From JAAFHB01 sp942493325 (GTDB lineage Bacteria; Bacteroidota; Bacteroidia; Bacteroidales; Prolixibacteraceae), in NCBI GenBank assembly GCA_942493325.1, contig OW818689.1, positions 2,170,001-2,234,000 on the forward strand: a DNA stretch of 64,000 nt. Direction: 5' to 3'. Numbering within the stretch: the stretch's first letter is position 1; the number at the start of each line of letters is the position of its first letter. Shown here in pieces: positions 10,301 to 18,175 of this stretch. Made by a program: the position numbers and the translations under genes. Below the pieces are notes generated by a model. The model saw only the letters and a program-made list of their open reading frames with translations, searched no databases and was not told the DNA's origin.

Positions 10301-10384
10301 GGCGGCGTATTCAGTAATGGTATCGACCATGGCGTCTATCCCCAGGCCCGCACATTAATGGGTGGGGTTAATATTACATTTTAA
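7316..10384 (+). CDS. susC: SusC/RagA-family TonB-dependent outer-membrane transporter
   Basis: This 1022-residue outer-membrane porin imports oligosaccharides. It has a signal peptide (MKKTILILMVLVCSFTGYGQ) and a carboxypeptidase-regulatory-like domain at about residues 24-96 (GVVTSADDGQPIPGVSIVVKG). A TonB-box-like segment (DEVVVVGYGTQKK, about 101-113) is followed by the plug domain (about 115-225, VRIRGIGTNGDAEPLYIIDG) and a 22-strand-type barrel ending in an aromatic-rich C-terminus with phenylalanine last (NITF). No N-terminal STN signalling domain is present, in line with control by the cytoplasm-facing regulator upstream rather than an anti-sigma pair. It heads the five-gene glucan locus, 27 bases before susD. 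Confidence 0.96.
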   Translation: MKKTILILMVLVCSFTGYGQGIQVKGVVTSADDGQPIPGVSIVVKGTTTGITTNIDGAYTLSVPANATLVYSFVGLKTQEIAVNNRKTIDIVLAPDAEDIDEVVVVGYGTQKKSLVTGAISKVSGDDLKNVSDMRVTQALQGKTAGVVIAGNSGQPGDQTSVRIRGIGTNGDAEPLYIIDGLPMSGAGTDFLSSNDVASIEILKDAASCAIYGARGANGVVLITTKTGKKGSRMTVNYDGYYGVQNPWRKVTLLNSSEYMMLTNEAAINGGKAPQFSPADMASYTADTDWQDEMFNYNAPKQNHSISMNGGSDKLEYSSSLNYFKQEGIVAKGKSNFEKFAYRLNTTGTFGFLRIGGNINLVHIKNKGIDANSHFGTSLAQAINMPPIVPVTYTDGTWATPEHFGMGLQEITNPVALLSYNNSQTRTNKVVAGGFADVDFGKLIPVLKGLTFRSSYSGEMALVTNDTYTPLYNLDAMHFTSFDRASKSMDIWSRWNFENVLTYDKTVDVHHVTLMAGTTAFKDMHENLSGSKNDLIFDDFEHSYIDNATDVLSANAGGGYAEHTVASLFGRVNYDLNQRYMITATLRKDGSSRFGSANKYGYFPSASVGWVISRENFMSNMGDYVDMLKLRASWGQNGSENIRDFGYTSVIGNQSIYYFGDSKTQYNGTQPRRLANPAMRWETSEQTNIGLDLTTLQSKLRVTLDYYVKSTKDWLFEKPIRPIAGNSASEVNGGLVRNAGVEAEVGYKTNIGKLYFDASVNGAFNKNEVRELDNFEKRLQGGDGGFGQSGVLFATIGSPMGVFYGVKTDGIFQNQAEIDSYVSSTGGKIQPKAKPGDIKFIDQNGDGTILENDRVNLGSPYPKFTGGVNLNLEFGGFDLNMFVYAALGQKVYDATRRYDMNGTNYRADWLNRWTGEGTSNTYPRVTFVDDNENMNTVSDFFVHDASFVRLRNVSIGYTLPKVATDYLKISKVRFYVSADNLYTFTNYKGYDPEIGGGVFSNGIDHGVYPQARTLMGGVNITF

Positions 10385-10411
10385 TAAAGCCAATATTTAA
10401 AAAACTGAAAG

Positions 10412-12016
10412 ATGAAAAAGAGTATAGTATATGTAGCTTCTTTTTTGGCTTTAACACTTGGAGCGTCCTCTTGTTCACAGGAGTTTCTAGAGCTGGAGCC
10501 AAAAACCGGCCAGCTGGAGGCCAACTATTATAAATCAGAAAATGAGGCATTTCTTTCCCTTACCGCAGTTTATGATGCCTATGCGGTACAAAACTGGCAG
10601 TTTGTTCCTGTGATATCAGATATTTATTCGGATGATGCGTTTGCGGGTGGTGCCAATGTGAACGATATGAGCCAGTTCCAGGAGCATGAAATGTTTAACA
10701 TGACCAGTGAGAATGGTGCTGCAAGCGATTTGTGGAGCCGTTGTTATTCCGGAATCTACCGTGCTAACCTGTATCTTGAAAGACAGGAAAATATTACATG
10801 GGTAACAGAAGGACTAAAAGCAAGGATGGAAGGAGAGGCACTATTTCTGAGAGCTTATTTTTACTGGGATCTGGCACGTCATTATGGATGGGTACCTATC
10901 CTGACCAAAGTTCTTCCGGATCCTGAGGACTATAACAGCATTGGACAGAATACTCCGGCGGAGGTTTTTGAAATGATTGCCACCGACTTGCTCAAAGCAG
11001 TGAATGTACTTCCGGTTGATATTGCTGCCTCTGAAAAAGGACGTATTTCAAAAGGAGCAGCCCAGGCGTTGATCGCACGGATTTATATGTATCATACCGG
11101 CATGAGCAGCAACGCCGAACTGGGTCTTACAGCACAGAACTGGGGTGACGGCACAACAACCATCAATAAGGAATACGTTCAAACCGCCTTGGACCAGATT
11201 ATTACAAGCAATAAATATTCCCTCGTGCCGGTTTATGCCAATCTTTGGGACTGGACGAAACAAAACAACCAGGAATCTTTACTCGAAATTCAATATTCCG
11301 ATAAAGCAAAATCGGGAGACTGGGGTGGCTGGAACATTAATGGTAACTTTTCAAGTGTCTGGATGAGCGTGAGGAATCCTGAAGGAGATGCTTCGATTTT
11401 CCCGGGCTGGTCGTTCGATATTCCGACCTGGAGTCTGGCCAATGAATTTGAAACGGGCGATCCCCGTAAAGATGCCACGCTTTATAATGCAGATGTTAAA
11501 ATGACCAGATATAATAAAGCGTTTATGAATACAGGATATTTCAACAAGAAATATATGGCTTTAAGCGCTTACATAGGATCAGGAGGTGATCCGGCTCACA
11601 ACTTCCCCCGTAACCATGTCGATATCCGTTATGCTGATGTCTTACTCATGGCTGCTGAAATGTGGATGACAGACAATCCTGCGAAGGCTTTGGGTTATTT
11701 CAACCAAGTCAGAACCCGTTCCCTCGGCGCTGCCGCTGCGCTTACTGCACTTACACTGGACAATATCTACCACGAGCGTCGCGTTGAATTTGGCGGAGAA
11801 GGATTACGGAAATGGGATCTGCTCAGAAGAGGTAATGCTTATGCCGAAGCAAAAATCAACGCAAGCTTTGTAGTTCCGTCAGGAATACCAAATCCTGCCG
11901 ATTTTGCTCCGCGACTTTTTAAAGCCAACACATTCGGTATGTTTCCGATTCCGGCTGGTGATATCAGGAATGCCAACAAGGATGTGATGAAACAAATGGT
12001 TCCTGCTTATAAATAA
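10412..12016 (+). CDS. susD: SusD/RagB-family surface glycan-binding lipoprotein
   Basis: This 534-residue lipoprotein begins with a signal peptide and a lipobox (LGASSC, Cys21). After it comes the typical SusD start QEFLELEPKTGQ. TPR-like helices run through the N-terminal half, with the family segment EALFLRAYFYWDLARHYG (about 143-160), and the C-terminal RagB/SusD domain carries HERRVEFGGEGLRKWDLLRRG (about 454-474). It forms the lid of the SusC transporter and is encoded 27 bases downstream of it. The family cannot be used to name the sugar, but the neighbouring enzymes point to beta-glucan. Confidence 0.96.
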   Translation: MKKSIVYVASFLALTLGASSCSQEFLELEPKTGQLEANYYKSENEAFLSLTAVYDAYAVQNWQFVPVISDIYSDDAFAGGANVNDMSQFQEHEMFNMTSENGAASDLWSRCYSGIYRANLYLERQENITWVTEGLKARMEGEALFLRAYFYWDLARHYGWVPILTKVLPDPEDYNSIGQNTPAEVFEMIATDLLKAVNVLPVDIAASEKGRISKGAAQALIARIYMYHTGMSSNAELGLTAQNWGDGTTTINKEYVQTALDQIITSNKYSLVPVYANLWDWTKQNNQESLLEIQYSDKAKSGDWGGWNINGNFSSVWMSVRNPEGDASIFPGWSFDIPTWSLANEFETGDPRKDATLYNADVKMTRYNKAFMNTGYFNKKYMALSAYIGSGGDPAHNFPRNHVDIRYADVLLMAAEMWMTDNPAKALGYFNQVRTRSLGAAAALTALTLDNIYHERRVEFGGEGLRKWDLLRRGNAYAEAKINASFVVPSGIPNPADFAPRLFKANTFGMFPIPAGDIRNANKDVMKQMVPAYK

Positions 12017-12060
12017 GATGGGCTTAGATTCTTTTTATTAATGAGAAAAACAATATTCTA

Positions 12061-13812
12061 ATGGAAAAAAATAAATACTTTCGAAGTATCGCAGGCTTGT
12101 TTGCACTCCTGGTAGTGATGTTGGGATGCGAGCCGCAAATGGATTCAAAGCCGGAAATTGGTTCGGCTCCAACAGAAGATCAACTTGATTTCACGATTAC
12201 ACCCGGTACCTCTGATTTCAAGTTCGTGATCAAAAACACCTCTTCCGTCACAGGTATCCCTTCGTGGGATTTGGGGAATGGAACCAAAAGCACCGACGCT
12301 CAGCCAATCGGAAACTACCCGATGCCCGGAGAGTACACGATTACAATGACCCTTTTAACCAAAGGTGGCACAGCCACTAAAACGAAGAAGGTTACCCAGA
12401 CTAAAACCGACTACTCGATTTTTACTGATGCAAAATTTGTCAACCTTAGCGGAGGCATTAGTGCTGCTGCCGGTAAAACCTGGGTACTTGACAGTCTGGC
12501 GAAAGGACACCTTGGTGTGGGTCCTGCAGGTAGTCCAGGTTTGGATTGGTGGTCAGCCGATCCTCTCGCAAAGAAAGCGGTAAAGGTTTTGTATGACGAT
12601 GAAATTAATTTCAAAGTCAACGGATTTGTTGCAACGTTGATCAACCATGGTAAAAGTTATGTGAAAGGCTTTGTAAAAACAAGTCCCGGATACAGCAATG
12701 CATATGAATTTGATTCCGATTTTGTTGTAGACTTTACCCCAGCTCCCGGAACATGGTTTATTGAAGAGAAAAACGGAAAATCCTACCTGAAGCTCGGAGG
12801 CTCAAAACCAATGTTCCCCTGTTTTGATGTGGGCGCAGTTGATGGCTCATATCAGATCCTGAAAATTGAAGAAAACCTGCTCGAACTGGTTACTATCGAC
12901 CGGGTTGAAGGCAACGCATGGCATTATCAGTTGATCCCTAAAGGATACGTTAAACCTACAGTTACACTTGCGTTGTCTGCTACCACTACCGCAAATGTGA
13001 ATGAGTATGCGGTCAAACTTGACAATGTGGTGATTCCTGCAGGTCTTTCCATAACAAAGGTCGTGGTCGATTTTGGTGATGGCACGATTAAAGAGAATGC
13101 TGATTATCATACGGTATTTACGAATACTTATATGCGAAAAGCACCTTACAACATAACCGTTACTGTGACTGCTTCGAATGAAACGATTGTCAAAACAAAA
13201 TCAATTGAGGTTGCTGCCAATCATCCAACTTATGTTCCGTTCCTGCTCGATATGATGGTCGTCTACAACGATTTCAGCGAGGTGGTTATGGCACCTGTAA
13301 ATGGTCAGGATGGTAGTGTTACCATTGTAAACAACCCGTTAAAGGAATATCCTAATAAATCGTCGAAAGTTGCACTCTTCAGAAAGGAAAACCAGGAATG
13401 GGCCAATGCAAATTTACAGTTGAAAGCTGGCTATCGTTTTGATCTGAGATTACAGCATATCTTTAAAATCCAGGTTTACGGCAAAGCGGGTGATGTAATT
13501 CTGTTAAAGCTCGAGAATACCGACAAAGGCGGAAATGCATGGCAAACCGGTACAGCCGACGTGACCTATAAAATCAAAAAGGACAATACCTGGGAAATAG
13601 CAGAGTATAATTTTAGCGGTGTCAGTGCCGGTTGGGACTGGACAGGCGATCAGTTTACGTCAAATATTGTTACAAGTTCACAATTCAACCATGATTTCTA
13701 CAACGTGATCCGGATCATGTGCAACCCCGGAAACAAGGTAGGAGTTCATCAGTTCTACTTTGATGATCTTTCTGGACCTCATGTTGAAGGTTTAAAATCT
13801 GCAACCTTATAA
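12061..13812 (+). CDS. PKD-domain surface lipoprotein (SusE-like glycan-binding protein)
   Basis: This 583-residue predicted lipoprotein has a lipobox (VVMLGC, Cys23) after a hydrophobic N-terminus. The N-terminal part has a PKD-like fold with GIPSWDLGNGTKS and GEYTITMTL (about residues 70-105). A second PKD-like module with VVDFGDGTIKENADYH lies at about 338-353. The C-terminal 170 residues look like a beta-sandwich carbohydrate-binding module (EYNFSGVSAGWDWTGDQF). It sits third in the locus, where SusE/SusF-type surface glycan-binding proteins are normally encoded. PKD-bearing proteins of this layout are common in laminarin loci of marine Bacteroidota. No catalytic motif is seen, so binding rather than cleavage is inferred. 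Confidence 0.85.
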   Translation: MEKNKYFRSIAGLFALLVVMLGCEPQMDSKPEIGSAPTEDQLDFTITPGTSDFKFVIKNTSSVTGIPSWDLGNGTKSTDAQPIGNYPMPGEYTITMTLLTKGGTATKTKKVTQTKTDYSIFTDAKFVNLSGGISAAAGKTWVLDSLAKGHLGVGPAGSPGLDWWSADPLAKKAVKVLYDDEINFKVNGFVATLINHGKSYVKGFVKTSPGYSNAYEFDSDFVVDFTPAPGTWFIEEKNGKSYLKLGGSKPMFPCFDVGAVDGSYQILKIEENLLELVTIDRVEGNAWHYQLIPKGYVKPTVTLALSATTTANVNEYAVKLDNVVIPAGLSITKVVVDFGDGTIKENADYHTVFTNTYMRKAPYNITVTVTASNETIVKTKSIEVAANHPTYVPFLLDMMVVYNDFSEVVMAPVNGQDGSVTIVNNPLKEYPNKSSKVALFRKENQEWANANLQLKAGYRFDLRLQHIFKIQVYGKAGDVILLKLENTDKGGNAWQTGTADVTYKIKKDNTWEIAEYNFSGVSAGWDWTGDQFTSNIVTSSQFNHDFYNVIRIMCNPGNKVGVHQFYFDDLSGPHVEGLKSATL

Positions 13813-13827
13813 TAATTGTAAATCAAG

Positions 13828-13860
13828 ACATTGCTTACCGGGTTACCCGGTGAGCAATGT
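13828..13860 (+). terminator. strong hairpin between PKD lipoprotein and GH3 genes
   Basis: Two 16-base arms, acattgcttaccgggt and acccggtgagcaatgt, share the central bases and pair with one mismatch. The loop is tiny and no U-tract follows, so this may act as an mRNA-stability or partial termination element between binding-protein and enzyme genes rather than a full terminator. Its 3' arm covers the ATG at 13857, which argues against that ATG as the GH3 start. Confidence 0.6.
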
Positions 13861-13892
13861 TCTTAATTCAGAATAAAATGACTTTTCAATTG

Positions 13893-16148
13893 ATGAAGTA
13901 TCCCGCCATAATTATTTACCTGTTTGTATCCTTACTGAGTACTTCCTCGTGCAATCAACCTTTACCTGAAAAAAACGATATTGAAAGTCGGGTGACCAAC
14001 CTGCTTTCGGAGATGACCCTTGACGAGAAAATCGGTCAGATGTCTCAGATTGATCCCGCATCTATGACGGCAGAACAAATCAATCAGACTGTCCGCGAAG
14101 GAAAATACGGTTCCTTTCTCAATGTATTCGGGGTCGATAAAATAAACGCCCTGCAAAAGACGGCTATGGAAGAGAGCCGGCTGAAGATCCCACTAATTAT
14201 AGGTCGGGACGTTATCCATGGCTACAGGACCATATTTCCCATTCCGTTGGCAATGGCTGCGACCTGGAATCCCGGAATTGTAAAAAAGGCTTTTCGCATA
14301 TCCTCGATCGAAGCTTCTTCACAGGGGATCAGGTGGACATTTGCACCCATGATCGACATTACCTGGGATCCGCGCTGGGGAAGAATTGCCGAAGGGTGTG
14401 GTGAAGATCCTTACCTTGCGTCCCTGCTCGCAAAAGCCATGGTAGAAGGGATCCAGGGCGAGAAGCTGACCGATCCCACTGCATTGGCTGCATGTGCCAA
14501 ACACTTTGTAGGTTACGGTTTTGCCGAAGGGGGACGCGACTACAATACCACGTATATCTCCGAACCAATGCTGCGCAATGTGGTACTTAAACCATTCAAA
14601 GCGGCTAAAGATGCGGGTGCCCTAACATTTATGTCAGCATTTAATGATTTAAACGGAGTCCCGACCTCCGGAAATGAATTTACCCTACGCCAGATTCTGC
14701 GCAAGGAATGGCAATACGATGGAATGGTTGTCAGTGACTGGGGTTCCGTTTCCGAGATGATCAGCCATGGCTATTGTGCCGACGATAAAGAAGCTGCATT
14801 AAAAGCGATTACTGCGGGGGTTGATATGGAGATGTCAAGTGCAACCTATTCAGGCCATCTCAAAAGCTTATTGGACGAGAATATGATAAGTCTGTCAATC
14901 GTAGACGAGGCCGTAAAAAATATCTTACGTTTGAAATACAAACTTGGATTGTTCGACAATCCCTATGTTGATCCGCAGGCTGAAAAGATGATACTTGCGC
15001 CTGAATTTCTCGATCACGCCCGAACGGTAGCGAGACAAAGTGTAGTTTTACTTAAAAATGAATTAAATACGCTTCCTTTATCACCCGGCATTTCGTCTGT
15101 CGCCGTAATCGGTCCATTGGCTGATGCGCCACGCGACCAGCTCGGAACCTGGGTTTTTGACGGCAAGGCCGAAGATTCAGTAACCCCGCTAACCGCAATC
15201 AAAGAAGTATTGGGAGAGAAGAAAGTCAATTATGCCCCGGGATTAACCTATAGCCGTGACAAGAGTAAGGGCGGTTTTGCTCAAGCAATTGCTGCAGCGA
15301 AGAAATCATCGGCAATTCTATTTTTTGCGGGTGAAGAATGGATTCTTTCAGGCGAAGGTCAGAGCCGGGGAGAAATAAACCTGCCGGGCGAGCAGGAAGC
15401 ATTGATTGAAGCATTAGCCGCGACCGGAAAACCGCTGGTTGTGATAGTGATGGCCGGTCGTCCGCTCGCAATAGGCAATGTGGCCGAAAAGTCAAATGCC
15501 CTTCTCTATGCCCTTCATGGCGGATCGATGGCAGGCCCTGCACTGGCAGACCTGATTTTTGGCAAGGAATCGCCTTCAGGGAAATTACCCATAACTTTTG
15601 TGAAAGGTTCAGGTCAGATTCCGTTCTACTATTATCACAATAATACGGGTCGTCCCGCCAATGCAAAATCATGGACCCCTATCGACAGTATTCCTGTTAA
15701 AAACAGCCAGGCGTCACTGGGATATAAGTCGTTTCACCTCGACTACGGATTCACGCCACTTTACCCGTTTGGGTACGGCCTGAGTTATACCACATTTAAC
15801 TACAGTAATCTTACCCTATCAGCAACGAGTATGGCCGATAACGGCAGTCTGACCGTTAAAGCCTCCATACTTAATGCGGGTAATACCGATGCGGATGAAA
15901 TTGTGCAGCTTTATATACGCGACCGTGTAGGAAGTATTACCCGTCCGGTTAAAGAATTAAAAGGATTTAAAAGAATACACCTGAAAAGTCGCGAAACGGC
16001 AACAGTCTCCTTTGAACTTCCGGCTTCAGCACTTGAGTTTTTCAACGGGAAGCAAAATGTGATCGAACCCGGTGATTTTGACCTCTGGATCGGACCAAAT
16101 TCTGAGGAAGGACTACACGGCGAGTTTGTGATTAAAAATAAGAATTAG
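13893..16148 (+). CDS. bglX: glycoside hydrolase family 3 beta-glucosidase, lipoprotein
   Basis: This GH3 enzyme of about 750 residues (BglX-like) releases glucose from beta-linked gluco-oligosaccharides in the periplasm or at the surface. From the start at 13893 it opens with a lipoprotein signal (MKYPAIIIYLFVSLLSTSSC). The N-terminal TIM barrel carries RDVIHGYRTIFPIPLA, AKHFVGYGFAEGGRDYN and the nucleophile in MVVSDWGSV (the Asp codon is at 14736). The alpha/beta sandwich follows (about 15020-15620, with ILFFAGEEWILSGEGQSR) and a C-terminal fibronectin III-like domain (PLYPFGYGLSYT to the end). ATGs at 13857 and 13878 are also in frame; 13857 lies inside a hairpin arm, so I favour 13893 or 13878. 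Confidence 0.93.
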   Translation: MKYPAIIIYLFVSLLSTSSCNQPLPEKNDIESRVTNLLSEMTLDEKIGQMSQIDPASMTAEQINQTVREGKYGSFLNVFGVDKINALQKTAMEESRLKIPLIIGRDVIHGYRTIFPIPLAMAATWNPGIVKKAFRISSIEASSQGIRWTFAPMIDITWDPRWGRIAEGCGEDPYLASLLAKAMVEGIQGEKLTDPTALAACAKHFVGYGFAEGGRDYNTTYISEPMLRNVVLKPFKAAKDAGALTFMSAFNDLNGVPTSGNEFTLRQILRKEWQYDGMVVSDWGSVSEMISHGYCADDKEAALKAITAGVDMEMSSATYSGHLKSLLDENMISLSIVDEAVKNILRLKYKLGLFDNPYVDPQAEKMILAPEFLDHARTVARQSVVLLKNELNTLPLSPGISSVAVIGPLADAPRDQLGTWVFDGKAEDSVTPLTAIKEVLGEKKVNYAPGLTYSRDKSKGGFAQAIAAAKKSSAILFFAGEEWILSGEGQSRGEINLPGEQEALIEALAATGKPLVVIVMAGRPLAIGNVAEKSNALLYALHGGSMAGPALADLIFGKESPSGKLPITFVKGSGQIPFYYYHNNTGRPANAKSWTPIDSIPVKNSQASLGYKSFHLDYGFTPLYPFGYGLSYTTFNYSNLTLSATSMADNGSLTVKASILNAGNTDADEIVQLYIRDRVGSITRPVKELKGFKRIHLKSRETATVSFELPASALEFFNGKQNVIEPGDFDLWIGPNSEEGLHGEFVIKNKN

Positions 16149-16202
16149 GAATGCAATCCTTTAAGTAATGGAAACTATTTATTGTCGTATTTTTCACCCC
16201 CA

Positions 16203-16283
16203 ACCCCTAAAGGGGAGTCATGCTTGTAGCATCGTCAGGGCTTGTGAGTAGCGAAAGTCCCGATTTTATCGGGATTTAGGGGT
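16203..16283. repeat. nested palindromic intergenic repeat
   Basis: Outer arms acccctaaa (16203-16211) and tttaggggt (16275-16283) enclose a smaller inverted repeat, cccgattttatcggg (about 16258-16272). This resembles the ctcccc...ggggagatttagagggg type of palindrome found inside the restriction-modification gene at 49020. It fills the gap between the GH3 and GH16 genes and contains no open frame of note. Confidence 0.65.
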
Positions 16284-16357
16284 AAATCAAGTAAAAAATA
16301 CGACATTTATTCTTTCTTTTAACCTATTAATTTTGATGATTCAATAATTAAAGTAAA

Positions 16358-17194
16358 ATGAAAAAGATATTACTAGCAAGTCTGATAATAAGTTCCTTGA
16401 TGACACAAAGTTGTGCATCAGATAAAAACATCACGCCTCCCGGCGAAAAACCCGGGAATGGCGGCGTTAAAACCCTTGTATGGAGTGACGAGTTCGATTA
16501 TAACGGTCTGCCCAATCCCCTCAAATGGAGTTACGATACCGATGGCAATACATCGGGCTGGGGAAATAATGAAAAGCAGTTTTACACAAATGGACGGTTG
16601 CAGAATTCTGAAGTAAAGGGAGGAGTCCTGACCATCAATGCAATAAAGGAAGACTTCAACAATTTTAAATATACTTCTGCCCGCCTGATCACCAAGGCAA
16701 AAGGTGACTGGCTTTATGGAAGAATTGAAGTAAAAGCTAAACTGCCCGATGGCCGCGGAATGTGGCCGGCAATCTGGATGCTTCCGACCGACTGGGCTTA
16801 CGGCGGATGGCCTGCAAGCGGCGAAATTGATATAATGGAAAATGTAGGATATGATCCTTATGTAATACTCGCATCGGCCCACACCGAAACCTATAATCAT
16901 GTGAAGGGAACCCAGAAAAGCGGGAAGCTGACCGTTCCGGACTGTTATACAAATTTCCATGTGTATGCCCTTGAATGGGAAGCCAGTGAATACAGGGCGT
17001 ACATTGATGATACGTTAATCTTTACTTTCAAAAATGAAGGCACCGGCTATAAAGTATGGCCTTTTGATAAACGGTTCCATCTGCTGCTTAATGTCGCTGT
17101 AGGCGGTAACTGGGGCGGTGCCCAGGGCATTGATGATACCATTTTCCCCCGCTCTATGGTTGTCGACTATGTTCGGGTTTACCAGACAAAATAG
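16358..17194 (+). CDS. GH16 endo-beta-1,3-glucanase (laminarinase), lipoprotein
   Basis: This 278-residue family 16 hydrolase has a lipoprotein signal (MKKILLASLIISSLMTQSC). The catalytic strand reads EIDIME with Glu156 as nucleophile, Asp158 and Glu161 as acid/base; the extra residue before the last Glu is the beta-bulge form typical of laminarinases. Other GH16 hallmarks are LVWSDEFDYNGLPNPLKW near the N-terminus, GMWPAIWMLP, HVYALEWEASEYRAYIDD and LLLNVAVGGNWGG. It is the last gene of the locus and should cut the polymer at the cell surface for SusC/SusD capture, with GH3 finishing the oligomers. Together these two enzymes are the main reason to call the substrate laminarin-like. Confidence 0.93.
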   Translation: MKKILLASLIISSLMTQSCASDKNITPPGEKPGNGGVKTLVWSDEFDYNGLPNPLKWSYDTDGNTSGWGNNEKQFYTNGRLQNSEVKGGVLTINAIKEDFNNFKYTSARLITKAKGDWLYGRIEVKAKLPDGRGMWPAIWMLPTDWAYGGWPASGEIDIMENVGYDPYVILASAHTETYNHVKGTQKSGKLTVPDCYTNFHVYALEWEASEYRAYIDDTLIFTFKNEGTGYKVWPFDKRFHLLLNVAVGGNWGGAQGIDDTIFPRSMVVDYVRVYQTK

Positions 17195-17863
17195 TTTTAT
17201 TTCTTCATAGAAAGGTGTTGCTCCTAATGCCGACACCTTAACACTGTGTAAATCTGTGTACTTACTCTGTGTAACTCCGTGTAATTTTTTTTATTAAGAC
17301 ATTTTTAATCCAATTCGAAAGCGTTGGCAAATTTTCTCATCTCCTCATTCTCTCCTTCCCATAGCCCAGTCGCCCATGTTGCCCTTTCTCCCCGTCGCAC
17401 ATTTCTCACCTTCTCACCTTCTCATTTTCTCGTCTTCTCAACTTCTCCTCTTCGAATCTTGCGGCGCATGGAAGGTTTAATTTGCAATTAAAGATACAGT
17501 TGCGCCGCGCGTTAGTGAGGGAAATCACGATACTACTAAGGTAAAGGCTAGCAATTTCTCTTTGCGGTCTTTGCGGTCTTTGCGTGACACTTAGAAGAAT
17601 TTTAAAAAAGGAAATAAGGTTATGTTGACAGGGAGCATATAAAAGCCTGTATTTTAGAACTTTTCCAAAAATCGGGACAAGTTGTGTGACTTTGTGCCTT
17701 TACTTTCCCAAAAGATCGGCACAAGATTTGTGACTTTGTGAAACCTAAGGGAATGCGAAATCATTAGCAAATTAGCACATTGGCAAATTGGCAAATTTTC
17801 TCACCTTCTCATCTCCTCATTCTCGCCTTCCCGTCGCCCAGTCGCCCAATCGACTCTGCAAAT
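17195..17863. other. gene-free repeat-rich spacer
   Basis: No gene is seen. The stretch holds ctgtgtaa-type repeats (about 17240-17290), pyrimidine-rich tctcatc tracts with cgcccagtcgcc pieces (about 17320-17450), a half copy of the hairpin repeat (17451-17512), tttgcggtc repeats (about 17560-17590) and ctttgtg repeats (about 17690-17745). These lead into attggcaa repeats and another pyrimidine tract. Confidence 0.6.
17451..17512 (+). repeat. half copy of the composite hairpin repeat
   Basis: Only the first hairpin is present, pairing tgcggcgca (17460-17468) with the tgcgccgcg at 17501, after the same ttcgaatctt lead-in as copy A. The accccgggt hairpin and the aatccc hairpin are missing, which shows that the unit can be broken into modules. 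Confidence 0.65.
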
Positions 17864-18030
17864 TGCGGCGCATGAAATCTTTGATTTTCAATCATCGGGG
17901 TAGTTGCGCCGCATGTTTATTGTTCGTCCTAACCCCGGGTGGCGCGATTCCGAATAATGTCAGAGCAATTAATAAATTACAGAATCCGGAACGCTTACCC
18001 GGGGTCATTAATATTTAATCCCTCCGGGAC
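17864..18030 (+). repeat. composite hairpin repeat, copy C
   Basis: The full three-hairpin unit is present: tgcggcgca (17864-17872) with tgcgccgca (17905-17913), accccgggt (17932-17940) with acccggggt (17997-18005), and a worn third hairpin, aatccctccgggac (18017-18030). It lies immediately left of the integrase gene of the integrated element and in the same orientation as copies A and B, 17.5 kb away. Confidence 0.8.
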
Positions 18031-18175
18031 CATCTGAAAAATTACTCTAAGATCTATTCCTTAATAAATCACTGTGTTATACAGATTGTTACAAGTTAAA
18101 ATGTAACACAAATACATCTCATTGCCCTTTATTCGTTCCCCGTACCGTTCCCTTTTACTATCTTTACAAAAAAAA

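Noticed and set aside
18122..18175. TTG start extending the integrase by 18 residues
   Set aside because: The stretch contains promoter-like tatctttac just before the ATG at 18176, and the added residues do not look like an integrase N-terminus.
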